A stretch of DNA of 64,000 bases from VAZQ01 sp035293945 (GTDB taxonomy: Bacteria; Pseudomonadota; Alphaproteobacteria; Rhizobiales; Xanthobacteraceae). A program made the position numbers and the translations under genes. The notes beneath the pieces are model-generated. The model was not told the origin of the DNA. It searched no databases and worked only from the letters and a program-made list of their open reading frames with translations. This document shows positions 59,233 through 64,000 of the stretch, in pieces; within the stretch, counting starts at the first letter, position 1, and each line of letters begins with the position of its first letter. Location: NCBI GenBank assembly GCA_035293945.1, contig DATGLV010000011.1, positions 1-64,000 of the forward strand, given 5' to 3'.

Positions 59233-60525
59233 ATGGCCGTCGCCATTGGCATTGCCTGGCTTATTCTCATAGGTCTCGGCGTGCCGATCGCGTTCGTGCT
59301 CGGTGCGTCGGCGATGGTCGGCGTCCTCCTATTGCCGGACGGGCTCGATCTCTTGCCGGCACTGATCGAGCAGATGTTCATCGCCGTCTCTTCTTTCAAT
59401 TTTCTCGCCATCCCGCTGTTCGTTTTCGCCGGCGGCATATTGGCCGAAAGCGGCATCGCCAAAGTCCTTATGGACCTTGCCTCGATCACAGTCGGTCGCG
59501 GCCGCGGCGGCTTGGGTGCGTCGATCGTCATGTCGGCGATGGTTTTCCACGGGATCTCCGGCTCGTCCTCGGCGGACGCCGCCGCGATCGGCAAAGTGAC
59601 ACTGCCGACGCTGCGCAATCAGGGCTATCCGCTCCCGTTCAGCGTCGCCCTGCTCGCAACTGCGGGCGCCACCGGCACGCTGATCCCGCCGACGATGGAC
59701 CTCATCATCATCGGCATCGTCGGCAATATGTCGATTGCCGGCCTGTTCGCCGCCGGCATCCTTCCAGCCTTTGTCAACGGCTTGGGGTTGATGGCCTTGG
59801 TGCTCTACATTTCGCGCCGTCACGGCTACGGCAATGTACGGATTCCGTTTGCCTGGAAGACCGCCCTCCGCGTCTTCCTCAAGGCCATCCCTGCCCTCTC
59901 GATGATTGCGATTATTCTGGGCGGAATTCTCGGCGGCGTCTTCACCCCGACCGAGGCGTCATCGGTTGCGGTGTTCTACGGCCTGTTCCTGGCCTTCGTG
60001 GTCTATCGCTCGCTCAGCTTTCGCCAGTTCCTGTCGCTCTTTCGCACCACGATCGAGATCAGCGGCATGGTGCTGCTCGTCATCGCGATGGCGGCAATGC
60101 TGGGCTATGCGCTCACCATATTCCAGGTGCCGACCGGACTCGGCCGGCTGCTCGATACGATCGCGCCCGACAAGATCCTGTTCCTGCTGTTCGTGCAGAT
60201 CTGCTTTTATCTCATCGGTACCTGCATGGACACGGTGCCGGCGCTCCTGATCCTCATTCCGATCCTGACGCCGCTCGCCATCGCGCGCGGCATCGAGCCA
60301 ATCCATTTCGGCATCCTGGTCGAATGCAATGTCGCGCTGCATCTTGCCTGCCCCCCGGTCGGCAACGTCCTCTTCACCGCGTGCGCGGTGGGAAACACGC
60401 CCCTCGAGCTCGTGATCAAGCCGATCCTGCCGATGATCGGCATCCTGACCTTGACCATGCTCATCATCACCTATGTTCCCGACATCGCAATGTACCTGCC
60501 GCGGCTCCTTGGGCTGGTGGACTGA
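59233..60525 (+). CDS. TRAP transporter large permease (DctM family)
   Basis: 430 residues with about 12 transmembrane helices. DctM signatures: VPIAFVLGASAMVGVLL, FNFLAIPLFVFAGGILAESGIA, FHGISGSSSADAAAIGKVTLPTL, GTLIPPTMDLIIIGI and ILIPILTPLAIARGIEPIHFGIL. It forms the sodium-driven uptake channel. The start MAVAIGIAW at 59233 is preferred to the ATG at 59167 inside dctQ. Confidence 0.95.
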   Translation: MAVAIGIAWLILIGLGVPIAFVLGASAMVGVLLLPDGLDLLPALIEQMFIAVSSFNFLAIPLFVFAGGILAESGIAKVLMDLASITVGRGRGGLGASIVMSAMVFHGISGSSSADAAAIGKVTLPTLRNQGYPLPFSVALLATAGATGTLIPPTMDLIIIGIVGNMSIAGLFAAGILPAFVNGLGLMALVLYISRRHGYGNVRIPFAWKTALRVFLKAIPALSMIAIILGGILGGVFTPTEASSVAVFYGLFLAFVVYRSLSFRQFLSLFRTTIEISGMVLLVIAMAAMLGYALTIFQVPTGLGRLLDTIAPDKILFLLFVQICFYLIGTCMDTVPALLILIPILTPLAIARGIEPIHFGILVECNVALHLACPPVGNVLFTACAVGNTPLELVIKPILPMIGILTLTMLIITYVPDIAMYLPRLLGLVD

Positions 60526-60627
60526 GCCGGAACAGCAGCTATCCTCGATCTATCACGGCCGAATCGGCGGCCATGCGGGTGCACCCTTGCCGCTCCTTCC
60601 ACCGTTCATTGATGCGAGACCCTGTTC

Positions 60628-61647
60628 ATGAAGCCCAAGGTCTTTGTCGTCCAGCCGATACCCGAGGTCGCGCTCGACGTGCTCAGGGAGGAGGCTGAAG
60701 TCACAGTCTATCCGTATATGGATCGGCAGATCAGCGTCGACGAGCTCGTCGCCAATGCCAAGCGCAGCGACTGGCTGTTCGTTCTGCATGAGACCAACGT
60801 GACCGCAGACGTGATCAACGCCAATCCCAATCTCAAGGGCATCGGCGCGATGGCGTCGAACAATCCGCTCGTTGACATGGAAGCGGCGAACGCGCGCAAG
60901 ATTCCGGTCATCATAGAAGATCCCAAGATCACCTTTCCGGGTGTGGCGCCCACGACCGCCGATCTCACCATGGCGATGCTGCTCGGCCTCGCTTACCGGC
61001 TGGTGGAATCCGATCGCTATACCCGAGCCGGCAAATTCCGCCAGGAGCAGACCATGGCGCTCATGGGCGTCGGCTGCCCGGGCAAGACCGTCGGCCTTGT
61101 CGGCATGGGCAAGCTCGGCGAAAACATGGCGCCGCGCATTCGCGCCTTCGGCATGCACACGGTCTACACCAAGCGCACCCGCTTGGCGCCCCGGCGCGAG
61201 CAGGAGCTCGGCCTCGAGTGGACGCCCGACTTGGACGACCTGCTCCGGCGCAGCGACTTCGTCTGCTTGGTCTGCGACTACAATCCGACTACGCACAAGC
61301 TCATCGGTAAGCGCGAGCTTGCGTTGATGAAACCTGAGGCGTTTCTGATCAACACCGCGCGCGGCCGCATCGTCGACGAGCCGGAATTGATTCAGGCGCT
61401 GCAGGAAAAGCGCATTGCCGGCGCCGGGCTCGACGTCTATTGGAACGAGCCACCGGTCACCCAAGATCCATCGGTCCCGGAGGAGCTGTGCAAGCTCGAT
61501 AACGTCATCCTTGCGCCACACAACGGCGGTGCGACCTGGGACGTACGCGGCCGCAAAGCGATGTCGGTCGCTCAAGGCATGGTGGCAATGATGCGTGGCG
61601 AACGTCCCGCCGCGCTGCTCAATCCGGAAATCTATGAAGGCCGGTAG
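60628..61647 (+). CDS. D-isomer-specific 2-hydroxyacid dehydrogenase
   Basis: 339 residues. NAD-binding motif VGLVGMGKLGENM, catalytic Arg245 (NTARGRIVDE), Glu274 (VYWNEPPV) and His298 (LAPHNGGA). It interconverts 2-hydroxy and 2-oxo acids. Following the TRAP genes by about 100 bases on the same strand, it may oxidise the imported acid or reduce a product of it (inference). The exact acid is not clear. Confidence 0.92.
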   Translation: MKPKVFVVQPIPEVALDVLREEAEVTVYPYMDRQISVDELVANAKRSDWLFVLHETNVTADVINANPNLKGIGAMASNNPLVDMEAANARKIPVIIEDPKITFPGVAPTTADLTMAMLLGLAYRLVESDRYTRAGKFRQEQTMALMGVGCPGKTVGLVGMGKLGENMAPRIRAFGMHTVYTKRTRLAPRREQELGLEWTPDLDDLLRRSDFVCLVCDYNPTTHKLIGKRELALMKPEAFLINTARGRIVDEPELIQALQEKRIAGAGLDVYWNEPPVTQDPSVPEELCKLDNVILAPHNGGATWDVRGRKAMSVAQGMVAMMRGERPAALLNPEIYEGR

Positions 61648-61702
61648 TCCGAGGGCGCGCCATCCGCCGCATCTGCCCGCCGCGGAGAGAAGCGGCGCTG
61701 TC

Positions 61703-63571
61703 TCAGGTTCGTCCGCCGGGGTCCGTCTCCACATAGCGGGGAAAGACTGCAGCCGGTGGCGGCAGCTTCGCGCCCGCAGCGATCCGGTGGCCGCCGCCGA
61801 GCGTCGCGAACTGCCGTTCTTCAGCAGGCACCGCCAATAGGTCGAGCAGTTTGCCGGCCGAGGCCGGAATGAACGGCTGGGCCAATATGGCGACCTGACG
61901 AATTACCTCAGCGGTCACGTACAGCACGGTGCCCTGTCGCGCAGGGTCCGTCTTGGCAAGCGCCCAGGGAGCTTCGCCGGCGAAATAGCGATTGGCCTCG
62001 GCCACCACCGCCCATATCGTGTTGAGCACTTGGTGCAGCGCCTGCGCCGTCATGGCATCTCGCGCCCTGTCGATCATCGCGTCAGCGGAGGCAAGAAGCG
62101 TTCGGTCGGCGTCGCTGAAAGGACCCGGCGCCGGCAGCTCGCCGCCGAGCTGCCTCGCGATCATGGTCAGCGAGCGTTGCGCCAAGTTGCCAAGATCGTT
62201 GGCGAGATCGGCATTGATGCGCGCAACGATCAATTCGTGGCCATAATTGCCGTCCTGTCCGAACGGCACCTCGCGCAGAAAGAAATAGCGCAGCTGGTCG
62301 ACCCCATAAGCATCGACCAGCGCGAACGGATCGATCACGTTGCCGACTGATTTCGACATCTTCTCACCGCGATTGAACAGAAAGCCGTGGGAGAAGATGC
62401 GGCGCGGCAACTCAATGTCCGCTGACATCAGGAAGGCCGGCCAATACACCGCGTGGAAACGGACGATGTCCTTGCCGATGACGTGCAGATCCGCCGGCCA
62501 GTAGCGGCGGAATTTCTCCGACCCTGTATCGGGAAATCCGACCCCGGTGATGTAGTTGGTGAGCGCATCGACCCACACATACATGATGTGTTTCTGATCA
62601 CCCGGTACCGGTATGCCCCAGTCGAAGGTGGTCCGGGAGATAGAAAGATCCTGCAGGCCGCCGCGCACGAAGCTCAGGACCTCGTTGAAGCGCTCCTTGG
62701 GCAGCACGAAATCCGGATGTGCGGCATAGTGGTCGAGCAGCCGCCGTTGAAAGGCGGACAGGCGGAAGAAGTAGCTGTCCTCCTCCACCCACTCGACCGG
62801 CGTGCCTTGCGGCCCAAGCCGCACCCCGCCTTCAGTGAGCCTGGTCTCGCTCTCGTCGTAATAAGCCTCGTCGCGCACCGAGTACCAGCCGGAATACTTC
62901 GACTGATAGATGTCGCCGGCCGCGTGCATGCGTTCCCAGATCGCCGCCGAGGACAGGTGATGCCGCCGTTCGGTGGTGTGGATGAAATCGTCGTTGGAGC
63001 AATTCAGCCGCGCGACCATCTTCTCGAACAGCGGCACATTGCGTTCGACGAGCGCGCGCGGCGTCAAGCCCTCCTTGTTGGCCGTCTGCAACATCTTGAT
63101 GCCGTGCTCGTCGGTGCCGGTCAGGAAAAAGACGTCGTAGCCGTCGAGACGCATGAAGCGGGCGATCGCGTCGGTGGCGATCGCCTCGTAGGCGTGGCCG
63201 ATATGTGGCGGGCCGTTGGGATACGCGATGGCCGTGGTCAGGTAATAGCGCCTCCCGGGCTTTGGCGCCGCGTGCTTCCTCGCGCCCTCCTCCACTGCGG
63301 GAGCCTCCTGGCCCTCCGGCTGCGATTTGGTCTTCGCTTTGGCGCTCGTCTCGGCTTTCTTGGCCAGCTTGTTATTGGTTCGCGGGACCTTCTTCTTGGC
63401 ATTCCTCCTGGTCACGCGCTTCCCGGTCGCCTTGCCCTTGGTGGCCTTCTTGGTGGTTTTTTTAGCCTTCTTCCTTGATGGCGTCTTTTTGGCGCTCGCT
63501 TTCTTCCCGCTTCCCGCGGCTTGTCCCTTCGCTTTGGAGCGACTCTTCGTTTTCGTGCGCTTGGTAGCCAT
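61703..63571 (-). CDS. metG: methionyl-tRNA synthetase with lysine-rich N-terminal tail
   Basis: 622 residues. The catalytic core from about residue 108 (YYLTTAIAYPNGPPHIGHAYEA, HIGH at 123-126; KMSKSVGNVIDPF later) is the usual 510-residue form without a C-terminal dimerisation domain; the connective-peptide knuckle (SKYSGWYSVRDEAYYDE) lacks zinc cysteines. Residues 1-105 are an added basic low-complexity tail rich in KKAxKK and RSKAK, like histone H1 or AlgP. ATG 63571 is preferred to the ATG at 63658. In relatives it sits between holB and tatD. Confidence 0.95.
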   Translation of the reverse strand: MATKRTKTKSRSKAKGQAAGSGKKASAKKTPSRKKAKKTTKKATKGKATGKRVTRRNAKKKVPRTNNKLAKKAETSAKAKTKSQPEGQEAPAVEEGARKHAAPKPGRRYYLTTAIAYPNGPPHIGHAYEAIATDAIARFMRLDGYDVFFLTGTDEHGIKMLQTANKEGLTPRALVERNVPLFEKMVARLNCSNDDFIHTTERRHHLSSAAIWERMHAAGDIYQSKYSGWYSVRDEAYYDESETRLTEGGVRLGPQGTPVEWVEEDSYFFRLSAFQRRLLDHYAAHPDFVLPKERFNEVLSFVRGGLQDLSISRTTFDWGIPVPGDQKHIMYVWVDALTNYITGVGFPDTGSEKFRRYWPADLHVIGKDIVRFHAVYWPAFLMSADIELPRRIFSHGFLFNRGEKMSKSVGNVIDPFALVDAYGVDQLRYFFLREVPFGQDGNYGHELIVARINADLANDLGNLAQRSLTMIARQLGGELPAPGPFSDADRTLLASADAMIDRARDAMTAQALHQVLNTIWAVVAEANRYFAGEAPWALAKTDPARQGTVLYVTAEVIRQVAILAQPFIPASAGKLLDLLAVPAEERQFATLGGGHRIAAGAKLPPPAAVFPRYVETDPGGRT

Positions 63572-63602
63572 GTGGCGTGTTCCGGAAAGCGGCGTGTGCC
63601 AA

Positions 63603-63639
63603 AAACGTGGATGGCCGGGACTTGGCCCGGCCATGACTC
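63603..63639. repeat. half family A palindrome upstream of metG
   Basis: ACGTGG, then ATGGCCGGG-ACTTGG-CCCGGCCAT (9-bp perfect stem) and GACTC. It equals one hairpin of the family A elements at 6502 and 10978 plus the flanking CATGACTC end. It lies in the short gap between metG and holB. Confidence 0.7.
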
Positions 63640-63654
63640 GTGACATGATAGGTA

Positions 63655-64000
63655 TCAACCGCGGGCGGCCTCGGCAAGCCAGCCGAAAACCTTGAACACC
63701 AGCGGCTTCCTCTCAAGATTATACAGGTCGACGTCACGCGCCGCGGTGTTGATCGCGTCCCAGGCGCGCGCGAGCGAAATCGGGCGGCTGCCGGTGCGGG
63801 CTTCGGCGGCAAGGCGTGTCGAGAGCCAATCGCGGACCGCATCTATGAACGTCGCCACCACCAGCCGATCGGCACGCTCGACACTCTCGCCCAGCGCATG
63901 CAGAGCGCGCGGATCGGTCGCCGGCAGCAGCTTCAGGAGCTCCATCACGCGCTCACGTACGCTAAGAAGCGGTCCACCAAGAAGAGCGACGGCCTGCGCT
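63655..64000 (-). CDS. holB: DNA polymerase III delta-prime subunit, partial (3' end)
   Basis: The frame runs off the right edge; about 115 codons are visible, ending QAVALLGGPLLSVRERVMELLKLLPATDPRALHALGESVERADRL...FKVFGWLAEAARG. This is the C-terminal collar domain of delta-prime, the clamp-loader subunit. The GTG at 63946-63948 is internal, not the start. The gene order holB-metG is conserved in Hyphomicrobiales and supports the call; the catalytic AAA+ part lies outside the window. Confidence 0.75.
   Translation of the reverse strand, partial: AQAVALLGGPLLSVRERVMELLKLLPATDPRALHALGESVERADRLVVATFIDAVRDWLSTRLAAEARTGSRPISLARAWDAINTAARDVDLYNLERKPLVFKVFGWLAEAARG

Noticed and set aside
63572..63658. 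Longer metG start at 63658
   Set aside because: The extra 29 codons translate a palindromic repeat and have no homology to the enzyme.
1..64000. CRISPR array, insertion sequence, phage gene, tRNA or rRNA
   Set aside because: No array of regular spaced repeats, transposase or integrase motif, or tRNA cloverleaf was recognised by eye; this is not an exhaustive search.

Overview
The window is GC-rich DNA from an alphaproteobacterium, most likely of the order Hyphomicrobiales (Rhizobiales), close to Bradyrhizobium or the Xanthobacteraceae. The grounds are gene content and order: pyrG, kdsA, eno, ftsB, pdhABC, lpd, lipA, ispDF, dusB, ntrBC, ntrYX, dat, hfq, hflX, mazG, then tatD, metG and holB. 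The E1-beta subunit carries a fused lipoyl domain, ispD and ispF are fused, there are several Bug-type receptors, and the intergenic palindromic repeats look typical of this group. No tRNA, rRNA, transposase, phage gene or CRISPR array was recognised.

Layout. 0.5-4.1 kb: a VOC protein, a glutathione transferase, two tandem paralogous secreted proteins and a small c-type cytochrome. 4.2-11 kb: secG, pyrG and kdsA, with an orphan Tat-exported molybdenum hydroxylase and a glyoxalase-like protein between pyrG and kdsA. 11-17 kb: an MFS transporter and a tight five-gene cluster (SDR, Bug receptor, isochorismatase-like hydrolase, secreted Kelch propeller, secreted alpha/beta hydrolase). 17.5-19.1 kb: a reverse-strand secreted fusion with a haem motif and a streptogramin-lyase-like propeller. 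19.3-22.2 kb: a TPP riboswitch and thiO-thiS-thiG-thiE. 22.2-23.7 kb: a second Bug receptor and queF, both reverse. 24.1-36.8 kb: eno, ftsB, the pyruvate dehydrogenase genes with lpd, a polytopic membrane protein, lipA, coq10-like, cinA C-terminal domain and ispDF. 37-44.4 kb: dusB-ntrB-ntrC and ntrY-ntrX. 44.4-51.4 kb: a MoxR/DUF58/DUF4129/DUF4350/SpoIIM/RDD envelope module with a convergent membrane protein. 51.7-55.3 kb: dat, hfq, hflX, mazG. 55.4-64 kb: an MBL hydrolase and tatD, a TRAP transporter with a 2-hydroxyacid dehydrogenase behind a good sigma-54 promoter, then metG and the end of holB.

Most notable: the 55.36 kb intergenic region holds a 28-bp sequence that closely matches the XerC/XerD dif site. 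Polar GGGNAGGG octamers point toward it from both sides, and most genes also run toward it. The window therefore probably spans the chromosome replication terminus. Accessory blocks appear to sit inside conserved core gene order at four places: pyrG|kdsA, kdsA|eno, ntrX|dat and tatD|metG. Palindromic repeat elements mark several of these junctions. Other unusual points are a methionyl-tRNA synthetase with a histone-H1-like lysine-rich tail, an NtrX without the GAFTGA motif, two genes (MFS, hflX) whose coding signal extends upstream of any standard start codon, and a remnant of a duplicated membrane-protein gene.
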